Of a stretch of 64,000 nucleotides of DNA, positions 56,904 to 64,000 are shown in pieces; the first letter of the stretch is position 1, and every line of letters begins with the position of its first letter. Source of the DNA: Archaeoglobus sulfaticallidus PM70-1 (GTDB taxonomy: Archaea > Halobacteriota > Archaeoglobi > Archaeoglobales > Archaeoglobaceae); NCBI RefSeq assembly GCF_000385565.1, contig NC_021169.1:1656571-1720570 (forward strand), written 5' to 3'. The translations under genes were made by a program, and so were the position numbers. The notes beneath the pieces were generated by a model that saw nothing but the letters and a program-made list of their open reading frames with translations, was not told the DNA's origin and ran no database searches.

Positions 56904-57902
56904 CTATTTCTTCTTCTTTTTAGATTCTTCCTTCCCCTGATCCTTCTGCTCTTCAGGCGTTTCAGCCTTTTCTTCAGGTGTCTCTCCAGAATAGACCTTG
57001 GCCAGCGTGTAATATCCAAGGGCGTTTGCTTTCATCGGATCCTTTGGTGTTGAGATCGTACCAACATCCTCAAAGCTCTTCCTGAACTCCTCAAACACTC
57101 CCGGAAGTGCGCTTCCCCCGCCAGTCAGTATGATGTTATCGACTATTGTTGTGGATAATCCTTCCACTATCATCTTTGCTCTGTTGGCTATCCTTTCTGC
57201 CCATGATACCATTAAATCCCTGTAATCCTCAATTATGTCTCCATGAGATACGGATATTCTCTTCCCACCTCTTATCCTTCCAATCTCGAAATTCTCGTTC
57301 ATAAGAAGCATTGTCATCTCTTCAGGAGTTAAGCTGATTCCAGCCTTATTCCTTACCGTAACCTCAAGGTTCTCATACAGCCTGTCAACACCCATTAGAA
57401 GTGTATCCCCCTTTAGATACTCCATGTGGCTTATCACGACAATATCTGTCGTTCCAAAACCGATGTCTATGCAGACTCCTGTCTCAACACCCATGTGTGC
57501 CATCGTCCCAACTGGCTCTGGAAAAAGCAGAACCTTGGCCTTTAGCTCGGTTTCGAGACTCTTAACAACATCCTCCCTCTCCTTTCTCGATGATTTTACA
57601 GGCAAGCCTGTAGCAATGATCGCATCGTTTACATCCAGCGTTTTGAGAGCATGCTTCGCAAGCTCGAGATACGATTTATGCATAACCCTTCCTTCATGAA
57701 GTGGTCTGAGTATTTCGACATTCTCTACGTTCTGCACGATCGTGAGAGCTTCATCTCCGATGTAGATGTCCTTGTGACTCGCTTTAAGGCTCCAGTCTCT
57801 CTCCTCTCCAAAAACAACCAAGCTTGGAAAGGTGAGAACCTCCTTGCCATCTGCTGTGGTTTTCGTGTAGTTCGTGCCAATGTCCAACCCTACTGGCTTC
57901 AT
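56904..57902 (-). CDS. Archaeal actin-like ATPase (ParM/Ta0583-type)
   Basis: About 332 residues with all actin-fold nucleotide motifs: phosphate 1 VGLDIGTNYTKT, connect-type FPEPVGTMAHMG, phosphate 2 CIDIGFGTTDIVVISH, and adenosine IILTGGGSALPGVF. It belongs with the single-chain archaeal actins and ParM, not MreB or crenactin. The C-terminus is a charged, low-complexity tail ending in five Lys. ATG 57902 is preferred, after AGGAGAAGC. It likely forms filaments; a cargo-segregation role with the adjacent ribbon-helix-helix gene is inferred. Confidence 0.82.
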   Translation of the reverse strand: MKPVGLDIGTNYTKTTADGKEVLTFPSLVVFGEERDWSLKASHKDIYIGDEALTIVQNVENVEILRPLHEGRVMHKSYLELAKHALKTLDVNDAIIATGLPVKSSRKEREDVVKSLETELKAKVLLFPEPVGTMAHMGVETGVCIDIGFGTTDIVVISHMEYLKGDTLLMGVDRLYENLEVTVRNKAGISLTPEEMTMLLMNENFEIGRIRGGKRISVSHGDIIEDYRDLMVSWAERIANRAKMIVEGLSTTIVDNIILTGGGSALPGVFEEFRKSFEDVGTISTPKDPMKANALGYYTLAKVYSGETPEEKAETPEEQKDQGKEESKKKKK

Positions 57903-57934
57903 GCTTCTCCTGAAAGTTAACATTATTAATAAAT

Positions 57935-57967
57935 TTAGCTATCACTTAGCTATCACTGGCCTATCCC
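57935..57967. repeat. Short iteron-like repeats upstream of the actin gene
   Basis: TTAGCTATCAC at 57935-57945 is repeated exactly at 57946-57956, and a weaker third copy (TGGCCTATCCC) follows. They lie directly upstream of the TATA-like AAATTTATTAATA of the actin gene, where an autoregulator or partition adaptor would bind. Confidence 0.55.
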
Positions 57968-57994
57968 CCGGCTCATCCGCAATCGCAACGTGAA

Positions 57995-59323
57995 CTACTC
58001 CGCCCTTACGGACGGAGCTTCTACCTTCAAGGGCTTCTGCCCTATCATCGGTAGTTCGGGCTGGTTCACAGCAGCCCCCGCTCCTTTACGGAGCGCTTTA
58101 GTTAGACCAAACTTAAGGATGTTCTTAGCGGCATTAACGTCTCTGTCATCCTCATAACCACATTCAAGACATCTAAAGTGTCTATCGTTAACTTCCGTTT
58201 TCTTTGAACCACATTCAGAACACTGTTTGGTTGACATCCATTCGTTAACGATTATTGCTATGTTGTTGTTCTCCATCAACTTAGTCTTTAAAATTTCAGC
58301 AAATTCACGAAAAGCCCAGTGATTTATGCGTTTTCTGTTTTTACGATGTCCAGAACCTTTGTAGTGTTTATCCCTCACGTGGGAGGGATGTCCTATGAAA
58401 ATCAAGCAATTACTGAACTGTCTTACAAGTTCAACTGCCAGTTTCCTGCGGAAGTCCCTTGCATAGTTTCTCCTCTTATGCCTTAGCTTCTTTAAAATTC
58501 TGTATTTTCTCAATCTTTGCAGTTTGCCTATTCTGTTGTTTAATCTTCTCATCCGAATGAAGAACTCTTTGTATTCTTCCTTTGAGAAGAGGAGAACACG
58601 GTTCTCCTCTCCGTTAGTTTCGTATGCAGTTATTATCCTTTTTAAACCCAAATCTATTCCCACCAATCTTTTAGGCTTAACTACCACCTCCTTTTCAACC
58701 ACAACATGAACTTCATATCGCTTAAGCTTGCTCCTCCAAACAATCTGGAAGGATTTTATCGACCAACTTTTAAGGTGTTTTTCAGCATAAGCATAGGAAT
58801 GTAGCGGGACGTCAATTCTCTTACCCTTCTCAAGCGTTGAAATCCTCATCCAGAGCTTGAACTCCTTAGCTGAATAAGAGAACTCGATTGAGCCAACACG
58901 ATAGTCAAACATAACAGGAATTTTACCCATAATGGTTGGTAAGGATGGTTCTCTCTTCTTCAATCGATATAGTTTGTGTTCAAGCTTTTTACGCTTATGC
59001 TTATCCATACATCGCTCAATCTTTCGTTCAAGTTTAACAACCTCTTTCTGCCACTCCCTGTGAAGTTTCTTGTAAGATTTGTACATCCACAAAGCTTTAT
59101 CTCTGCAGGCTTGAGCGAAAGCAGAGGGTAAGCCAGTTATCTGCTGGATTTCTTTTCTAAATTGCTCAGCCTCTTTTAATGAAGTAATATCGTTTTCGAT
59201 GATTTTATCAAGGAATATATGAACACCGTAAGTAAGCCGAGCAGTTAATCTGTCAAGTTTCTCAAGCTTTTCTTGGGTTATTTTATCTGAAACAGGTATT
59301 TTAATCGTCTTTTGCACTTTCAT
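57995..59323 (-). CDS. tnpB: TnpB-family RNA-guided nuclease with displaced RuvC-II glutamate
   Basis: 442 residues, intact. RuvC-I Asp224 in LVGIDLGLKR; RuvC-III Asp395 in DRDVNAAKNI; zinc finger CSECG (368-372) and CLECG (385-389). The usual RuvC-II Glu position reads LIFIGHPSHV without Glu; instead Glu361 in IIVNEWMSTKQCSECG stands just before the zinc finger. The C-terminus EAPSVRAE is encoded by the right-end hairpin, as where omega RNA overlaps tnpB in known elements. It cuts DNA guided by that RNA if typical. It overlaps the small upstream ORF by 23 bp. Confidence 0.9.
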   Translation of the reverse strand: MKVQKTIKIPVSDKITQEKLEKLDRLTARLTYGVHIFLDKIIENDITSLKEAEQFRKEIQQITGLPSAFAQACRDKALWMYKSYKKLHREWQKEVVKLERKIERCMDKHKRKKLEHKLYRLKKREPSLPTIMGKIPVMFDYRVGSIEFSYSAKEFKLWMRISTLEKGKRIDVPLHSYAYAEKHLKSWSIKSFQIVWRSKLKRYEVHVVVEKEVVVKPKRLVGIDLGLKRIITAYETNGEENRVLLFSKEEYKEFFIRMRRLNNRIGKLQRLRKYRILKKLRHKRRNYARDFRRKLAVELVRQFSNCLIFIGHPSHVRDKHYKGSGHRKNRKRINHWAFREFAEILKTKLMENNNIAIIVNEWMSTKQCSECGSKKTEVNDRHFRCLECGYEDDRDVNAAKNILKFGLTKALRKGAGAAVNQPELPMIGQKPLKVEAPSVRAE

Positions 59324-59548
59324 ACAGCCATCTTACCGCATCTGAAAAAGTAGCGTTTATTCCCTTCTTTTTGAGTTTATCTCTAACTTCTTTCAAGATT
59401 TCATGAGCGTTGTTGTCTATCCTTATTACTGGCATATATACTAATTGTTTACTAATAGTATTTAAGCTTAACTACCCACCCACCTCCCCTTGCGTATCCC
59501 CACGCTCACGCATGGGGTCTTGCAAGCAACGGTAAGATAAAAAGTTTA
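57998..59548 (-). mobile_element. IS605-type element with tnpB and a ribbon-helix-helix ORF
   Basis: Read on the minus strand: left end 59548-59474 with hairpin CCCCATGC-GTGA-GCGTGGGG (59498-59517), a 44-residue ribbon-helix-helix ORF, tnpB, and a right-end hairpin CTCCGTCC-GTAA-GGGCGGAG (57998-58017). No tnpA is present. The left end is nearly the same as that of the element at 19.35 kb. Exact boundaries are not known. Confidence 0.75.
59301..59435 (-). CDS. 44-residue ribbon-helix-helix-like ORF in the tnpB element
   Basis: ATG 59435 opens MPVIRIDNNAHEILKEVRDK, followed by INATFSDAVRWLYESAK, a short CopG-like pattern (strand, helix, helix). Its 3' end overlaps the start of tnpB by 23 bp in another frame, so they are probably co-translated. 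It could repress the element's own promoter. Too short for a firm call. Confidence 0.6.
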   Translation of the reverse strand: MPVIRIDNNAHEILKEVRDKLKKKGINATFSDAVRWLYESAKDD

Positions 59549-59641
59549 GAGTGCTGAAATAATCTGGAAAACCGGTACTGCAAAAAGTTACCCCAAAATG
59601 CTTAAATACAAAACGATTGTCTATCTTGAGAAGGTGATACC

Positions 59642-60166
59642 ATGGCAAGAAAACCAGCAAGAATGTTCAGGAGGCTCGAAAGACCGCTCACAAAAAGACA
59701 GTATGTAGATGGTGCTCCAGGTATTAGAGTCAGACAGTTCGATATGGGTAACAAGAATGCTGAGTTCCCAATCCAGCTCACGCTTGTAGCCAAGGAAAAT
59801 GTTCAGATCAGAGATACAGCTTTAGAGGCCGCAAGAATTACCGCAAACAAGTATGCTGCTAAAAGGCTCGGAGGTTCAAACTATTACCTCAAGCTCAGAA
59901 TCTATCCACATCACATACTCAGGGAGCACAAAATGGCTGTAGGAGCTGGAGCAGACAGAATTTCACAGGGAATGAGAATGGCATATGGAAAACCAGTTGG
60001 AAACGCTGCAAGAGTGTTCAAGGGAACGAAGGTTATGAGCATATGGGTTCGCCCTGAAGGTTTCGAGGTTGGCAAGAACGCCCTCAAGAGGGCTGGATAC
60101 AAGCTACCAACTCCAACTCAGGTAGTGGTTGAAAAGGGTGCAGAACTGCTGAAGGGCAAAGTCTGA
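59642..60166 (+). CDS. rpl10e: 50S ribosomal protein L10e (L16 family)
   Basis: A 174-residue ribosomal protein that sits near the peptidyl transferase centre. ARKPARMFRRLERPLTKRQY at the start and YPHHILREHKMAVGAGADRI with GMRMAYGKPVGNAARV are hallmarks of archaeal L10e. GAAGGTGATACC stands before ATG and GCTTAAATAC (near 59598) is a good TATA box. The tnpB element's left end stops about 95 bp upstream without harming the promoter. Confidence 0.95.
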   Translation: MARKPARMFRRLERPLTKRQYVDGAPGIRVRQFDMGNKNAEFPIQLTLVAKENVQIRDTALEAARITANKYAAKRLGGSNYYLKLRIYPHHILREHKMAVGAGADRISQGMRMAYGKPVGNAARVFKGTKVMSIWVRPEGFEVGKNALKRAGYKLPTPTQVVVEKGAELLKGKV

Positions 60167-60284
60167 AGAATCAACCTAATTTTTCTTTGATTTTGGCGAT
60201 TTCAGGATTTTAATTTTAGAATTTTTGTGACAGATTTCTGCGAATTGCAAAAATAATATTATCCTGGCTAGACCAACACCCTCT

Positions 60285-60845
60285 ATGAGAAAAATTTACG
60301 CCCTCAGTTTCAGCTTACTGCCTTTAATGATCTCAACAGGCATGATATACTCCATACTCCCGATATACATTTCAAAAGAGCTTGGAGCTGAAGAAATACA
60401 TGTTGGTTTGCTGTTCACCACAGGAGCTGTAACTGGAGCAATTGTATCCATTCTGCTTGGCAAGGTATCTGACAGATTCGGCAGAAAGCCCCTTATACTG
60501 CTCTCCCAGTTCCTTTTCGCGATTACGATGCTGCTGTATTCCACGATCAACCACTACATCTATGCTTTCCCAATACATGCTCTGGAGGGGTTTGCATGGG
60601 CTACAGCATCAACCTCAGCTCCAGCACTGGTTGCCGACTTCTCAGACATAAAAAATCGTGGAGAAGCAATGGGTGTTTACAACACAGCATGGAATCTGGG
60701 ATGGGTTATAGGCCCGCTCTTAGGTGGAACCCTCGCACAGGTGTACGGATTCAGGATCATGCTCAGGTTCTCTTTCATAATGATAATTTTTGGAATGGTT
60801 CTGACAGCCTTTACGGTTGAGGAGGTAAGAAGTAAGTGGGGGTAA
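60285..60845 (+). CDS. Half-size MFS transporter
   Basis: A 186-residue membrane protein with six helices corresponding to the N-terminal half of a Major Facilitator Superfamily permease. The inter-helix GKVSDRFGRKPLILLSQFLF motif and helix 5 GWVIGPLLGGTLAQVYG are intact. It stops cleanly at TAA where the central loop would start. No second half follows; the next gene starts 22 bp on. It may act as a dimer or be a truncated gene. Confidence 0.8.
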   Translation: MRKIYALSFSLLPLMISTGMIYSILPIYISKELGAEEIHVGLLFTTGAVTGAIVSILLGKVSDRFGRKPLILLSQFLFAITMLLYSTINHYIYAFPIHALEGFAWATASTSAPALVADFSDIKNRGEAMGVYNTAWNLGWVIGPLLGGTLAQVYGFRIMLRFSFIMIIFGMVLTAFTVEEVRSKWG

Positions 60846-60867
60846 AGTTAAATAAGGCATTTATATC

Positions 60868-61845
60868 ATGACCATTATGGATTTCAAATTCGATGACATC
60901 GGTAGCTTTCCACTACCAGAGGGCATAACCAAAGAATGGGTTGAAGAAAATCTATCAAGCAGAGAATTCGAGGAAATGTGTCAGAGGGCTTTTGTTATGA
61001 AAGTTAAGTCTGGTGTTGAGGTGCCGAACTACCCGCAGTTCAGAGATATGGTTAAGATGTTTCTCGATCTAATGAAAGATGAGGCGTTTCAGGAGAGTCC
61101 GTACCTGATAAAGAAAGAAAATGCGATCATACCAGAACTTGAGAGTCTGAAGAAGTTGAGCTATGGTAGCGGTATCCGAATCTGTCTGACCGGACCGTTT
61201 GAAATCTATCTTAAGGAGTTTGGACCTGTCATCTATGAAGATGTTCTCTCAGCAATATCCAAATCTATTGCGAGATTTGCTGAGAATGCGATCAAATCCA
61301 GCTTAAATGTTACATGCATAAGCATTGACGATCCGAGCTTAGGTTTAAATCCGGAACTCCAGCCAACTCCCGAACAGATGGAATTAGCTTATGAAAACTT
61401 CGATTTCAGCGTTGATGTTCAGATACACCTCCATGCTCCCCTTTACTATCAAAAATTTCTGGAGATAGAGGCAATAGATGTCATCGGGGTCGAGTCAGCA
61501 AAGGATGAAAATGTCATGAACTTCATTGATGCTGAAGAGCTTGAATCATACGATAAAATGCTGAGGATCGGCATATCGAGAAGCGATATAGATGCGCTGA
61601 TCGCCGAGTTTAATACTAAGCACAATGTTAACGCATGGAAAGACAGAGATCTTATAGTCAAGGCCATTGATGAACTCGAAAGCCCTGAAAAGATATACGA
61701 GAGGATTGAAAAAGCATACAACATTTTTGGAGAGCTAATAGCCTATGTTGGCCCAGATTGCGGGCTTGGAGGGTTCCCAACACAGGAATCAGCAGTAAAA
61801 CTGCTCGAGAACACAGCAGAAGCCATATCAAGATTCAAGGGGTGA
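60868..61845 (+). CDS. Core methionine synthase-like protein (MetE C-terminal fold)
   Basis: 325 residues matching the zinc-dependent catalytic domain of cobalamin-independent methionine synthase, without the N-terminal half that binds methyl-folate polyglutamate. Expected zinc ligands: His187 in VQIHLHAP, Glu in DVIGVESAKDEN and Cys in YVGPDCGLGGFPT. The usual HxC is HLH here, so His189 replaces the first Cys. Short archaeal forms take methyl groups from corrinoid proteins. Start may be ATG 60868 or 60877. Confidence 0.8.
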   Translation: MTIMDFKFDDIGSFPLPEGITKEWVEENLSSREFEEMCQRAFVMKVKSGVEVPNYPQFRDMVKMFLDLMKDEAFQESPYLIKKENAIIPELESLKKLSYGSGIRICLTGPFEIYLKEFGPVIYEDVLSAISKSIARFAENAIKSSLNVTCISIDDPSLGLNPELQPTPEQMELAYENFDFSVDVQIHLHAPLYYQKFLEIEAIDVIGVESAKDENVMNFIDAEELESYDKMLRIGISRSDIDALIAEFNTKHNVNAWKDRDLIVKAIDELESPEKIYERIEKAYNIFGELIAYVGPDCGLGGFPTQESAVKLLENTAEAISRFKG

Positions 61846-61849
61846 TGAA

Positions 61850-62491
61850 GTGGACTACCTGAGCTTCTTCATCACCTCTTTCACAACCATCTTCATAATC
61901 GTTGATCCTCCTGGAAATATACCTATGTTCATAGCCATAACGGAGATGCTGGATGAAAAAGACAGGGACAGGATTTCAAAGAAAGCCGTTCTGCTTGCAA
62001 CAGTCCTGCTACTGCTTGTAACGGTTACAGGAGGATACATCCTCTACTTCTTCAAGATTTCGATGGATTCTTTGAAGATTGCCGGTGGCATTCTGCTCTT
62101 CGCCGTATCTGTAGATATCCTGATGGGAAGCAGAAGGAAGGAAGCGTATGTGGAAAAAAGCAAAGAGAGTGTTGATGTCGATTCGCTGGCTGTATTTCCG
62201 ATAGCCCTGCCACTCTACTCTGGCCCCGGAGCAATAACGGCAGCCATAGTGCTTTACTCAACCGCTGAGACTCCAGTTATGAAGCTGATGGTCATACTGA
62301 GCATTCTGCTGACATACGCCATTGTCAGACTAACACATATATATACGAATCAAATTATCAGGGTACTCGGAAAGAGTGGTTCGGATATAGTTGCGAGACT
62401 GATGGCGATATTTCTTGCTGCGATAGCTGTTGAGTACACATTCTCAGGCCTAGAAGGAAAGATCGAACTGATCATGAAGGGGATAAAATGA
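61850..62491 (+). CDS. MarC family (UPF0056) membrane protein
   Basis: 213 residues and six hydrophobic helices, with IIVDPPGNIPMFIAITEML and AVFPIALPLYSGPGAITAAI, the two family signatures. The function is unknown; the link to antibiotic resistance in the name has not held up. It starts at GTG 61850 after GGGGTGAT, and its end overlaps the Nudix gene by four bases (ATGA). Confidence 0.85.
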   Translation: MDYLSFFITSFTTIFIIVDPPGNIPMFIAITEMLDEKDRDRISKKAVLLATVLLLLVTVTGGYILYFFKISMDSLKIAGGILLFAVSVDILMGSRRKEAYVEKSKESVDVDSLAVFPIALPLYSGPGAITAAIVLYSTAETPVMKLMVILSILLTYAIVRLTHIYTNQIIRVLGKSGSDIVARLMAIFLAAIAVEYTFSGLEGKIELIMKGIK

Positions 62492-62925
62492 GAGAGAATC
62501 CAGTGAGGCCTATGGTTGGTGTTGGAGCAGTTATAATACAGAACGGAAAGGTTTTGCTGGTTAAGAGAGCCAATGAGCCAAACAAGGGCTACTGGTCTGT
62601 TCCTGGAGGATTAGTTAGGGTTGGTGAGTCTCTCAGGTCAGCACTCGCCAGAGAGGTTAAGGAGGAGACCGGGCTTGAGATAGAGATTGGAGATGTTGCC
62701 TGTGTGAGCGAGGAGATAATCGGGAATGGGGAAGTAAGGTTCCACTATGTGATAATCGATTTCTTTTCAGAGATTAAGGGTGGAGAACCAAAGGCCGGAA
62801 GTGATGCTCTTGAGGTTAGATGGTTCGACATAAACAGCATAGATAGCTCAGAGAAGGTTGTTGACTTTGTCAAAAAGTTGATGAAAAACTTAAAGCATAA
62901 AGACAGAACAGTTTATCTAAAATAA
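62488..62925 (+). CDS. Nudix hydrolase
   Basis: A 145-residue pyrophosphohydrolase. The Nudix box is complete (GLVRVGESLRSALAREVKEE followed by TGL), supplying the Glu residues that hold magnesium. Length and the surrounding VGVGAVIIQNGKVLLVKRAN resemble ADP-ribose or nucleoside-diphosphate-linked substrates, but the substrate is not certain. Translationally coupled to the MarC gene. Confidence 0.9.
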   Translation: MRENPVRPMVGVGAVIIQNGKVLLVKRANEPNKGYWSVPGGLVRVGESLRSALAREVKEETGLEIEIGDVACVSEEIIGNGEVRFHYVIIDFFSEIKGGEPKAGSDALEVRWFDINSIDSSEKVVDFVKKLMKNLKHKDRTVYLK

Positions 62926-62943
62926 ATAGATATAGTCAGTATT

Positions 62944-63636
62944 ATGATAATCTCAGACATCAACTCGATAATCGAGGCCCTGAAGGCTGATAGGGTCAAC
63001 AAGATATATTACAACCCAGAAAAAGCCAGTGCAAGAATAAAAGAGGTTATTTCGCTCTGTAAAAAGAGGGGTGTTCCTGTAAAAAAATCTGTAATCAAAG
63101 GTGAGCATCCAATCAAGGCTGAGGTCTCTCCAGTCCCGTACGCTTCACTGGATCACATAATAGAGAGAGCATTGCTTAAAAGTTCACCCATAGTTATATT
63201 AGATGGGGTTAAAGACCCGAACAACCTCGGAGCGGTTATCAGAACGGCAGAATTCTTCTCCTGTGCCGGAGTGGTTATAAGAAAGCGTAGGAGTGCTGGA
63301 ATCAACGAAACTGTTGCAAAGGTCTCCACAGGAGCGGTTTTCCACATACCCATTGCGAGAGAGAACCCCGTTAATGCCGTGAAAAAAATCAAAAATGCGG
63401 GGATTGAAGTATATTCAGCAGAGAACTTTGGAGAAGATATATCTCAGTTTGATCTAACCCCACCCATTGCTTTTGTGATAGGAGAAGAGGATAAGGGAGT
63501 GTCCAAACCAGTTTTGAAGGTTTGTGATGGGGTTCTGAAAATCAGAGGGTTTGGCAAAGTGAATTCATTAAATTTATCCAACGCGACATCAATCCTTATC
63601 TACGAATCGTTGAGACAGGGTGGAAAGTTCGGGTGA
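62944..63636 (+). CDS. SpoU/TrmH family RNA 2'-O-ribose methyltransferase
   Basis: 230 residues: an N-terminal RNA-binding part (about 1-75) and a SPOUT domain with the three motifs LDGVKDPNNLGAVIRTAEFF, FVIGEEDKGVSKPVL and VNSLNLSNATSILIYESLRQ. The knot binds S-adenosylmethionine. It probably methylates a ribose in rRNA or tRNA; it resembles RlmB-type enzymes, but the site cannot be assigned. Confidence 0.9.
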   Translation: MIISDINSIIEALKADRVNKIYYNPEKASARIKEVISLCKKRGVPVKKSVIKGEHPIKAEVSPVPYASLDHIIERALLKSSPIVILDGVKDPNNLGAVIRTAEFFSCAGVVIRKRRSAGINETVAKVSTGAVFHIPIARENPVNAVKKIKNAGIEVYSAENFGEDISQFDLTPPIAFVIGEEDKGVSKPVLKVCDGVLKIRGFGKVNSLNLSNATSILIYESLRQGGKFG

Positions 63637-63640
63637 TCTC

Positions 63641-64000
63641 ATGGATCTTGAGGGTTTTGTTAGGAGAATGATAAAGCGAATGGATGAGGATAGAGTTAAA
63701 AAAGTTCTTGCAGAGAGAATTGCTGAAATAAAAGGATGGGATACAGACAAAGCTCTGAAGTGGGCTGAAGCTGTTATTCTGGAAGTTAAAAATGCTGATT
63801 CAAAGAGCAACTACATCCTCGAGTACTACCGTTCAGGAGTTAAGATGGGTGAGTTCGGTGTTGGTTCAAGAGGTAGAGGAGACTTTTATGTTCACAGGAA
63901 GATCGCCGAAGTTATTGGGGATAGCTCGGCAGTTCTATCAACCAAAGACCTAGATGATGCCGGGGTTATGAAATACAAAGACTTTTACATCTCAATCGCT
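63641..64000 (+). CDS. AIR synthase (PurM/HypE)-related protein, 3' part outside window
   Basis: An ATG at 63641, after GGTGATC overlapping the previous stop, opens 120 codons to the window edge. GEFGVGSRGRGDFYVHRKIA and LDDAGVMKYKDFYISIA fit the N-terminal part of AIR synthase-related archaeal proteins, in which an acidic loop (DDAG) binds metal-ATP. The helical lead of about 65 residues is typical of the archaeal branch. The substrate is unknown. Confidence 0.6.
   Translation, partial: MDLEGFVRRMIKRMDEDRVKKVLAERIAEIKGWDTDKALKWAEAVILEVKNADSKSNYILEYYRSGVKMGEFGVGSRGRGDFYVHRKIAEVIGDSSAVLSTKDLDDAGVMKYKDFYISIA

Overview
The window is a stretch of an archaeal chromosome, most likely from the Archaeoglobales (the Archaeoglobus/Ferroglobus lineage). 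This rests on gene content: archaeal-type aIF1, EndA, TrpRS, RadA, DacZ, UPF0147/UPF0148, a CDP-alcohol lipid synthase and L10e, together with a LivKHMGF importer, an aldehyde:ferredoxin oxidoreductase, an acyl-CoA dehydrogenase and a cohesin/dockerin surface operon of the kind first noticed in Archaeoglobus fulgidus. DNA is AT-rich, promoters show archaeal BRE/TATA signals, and several genes look leaderless. The species cannot be fixed from the window alone.

Layout. 0-7 kb: translation and RNA genes (aIF1, trpS, endA, tRNA-Thr), diadenylate cyclase DacZ and a large UPF0182 membrane protein. 7-9 kb: a decay zone with a frameshifted IS481-like transposase, an ATP-cone-like relic, a palindrome and a small tandem duplication that rewrites the tail of tatC. 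9.4-18 kb: AOR, a complete branched-chain amino-acid ABC operon and a LutB-like iron-sulphur protein. 18-20.9 kb: small conserved archaeal proteins, a CheY-like receiver and a frameshifted tnpB element.

20.9-35.8 kb (minus strand) is the standout region. A subtilisin-like protease carrying a dockerin is followed by four surface proteins in near-contiguous order: a 2362-residue giant (cohesins, FG-GAP-like repeats, CARDB domains, an alpha-2-macroglobulin-type thioester domain, PEGA and tandem dockerin-like repeats), two cohesin proteins with C-terminal membrane anchors, and a small PGF-CTERM-type protein. Together they look like a self-assembling, non-cellulosomal cell-surface complex joining a protease to a thioester protein.

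35.9-48 kb: hisG, an unexplained GC-rich structured region, acyl-CoA dehydrogenase, a CBS/nucleotidyltransferase sensor, a DnaQ-like exonuclease, a CbiMNQO metal importer, an aminotransferase with an Lrp regulator, an MBL-fold hydrolase, truA, a lipid synthase and an Lrp regulator with a Cys-rich tail. 48-64 kb: radA, a KaiC-like/roadblock pair, ftsZ preceded by a hidden 57-residue CdrS-like ribbon-helix-helix gene, a leuD-type dehydratase subunit, an actin-like gene paired with a ribbon-helix-helix gene (ParM/ParR-like layout), a second tnpB element with its own tiny ribbon-helix-helix ORF, ribosomal L10e, and a run of small metabolic genes ending in a truncated AIR-synthase-like gene.

The two tnpB elements carry the same kind of terminal hairpin (8-bp stem, GNRA tetraloop), and in both the right-end hairpin is encoded by the last codons of tnpB. 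Both proteins also lack the usual RuvC-II glutamate but have one just before the zinc-finger position.
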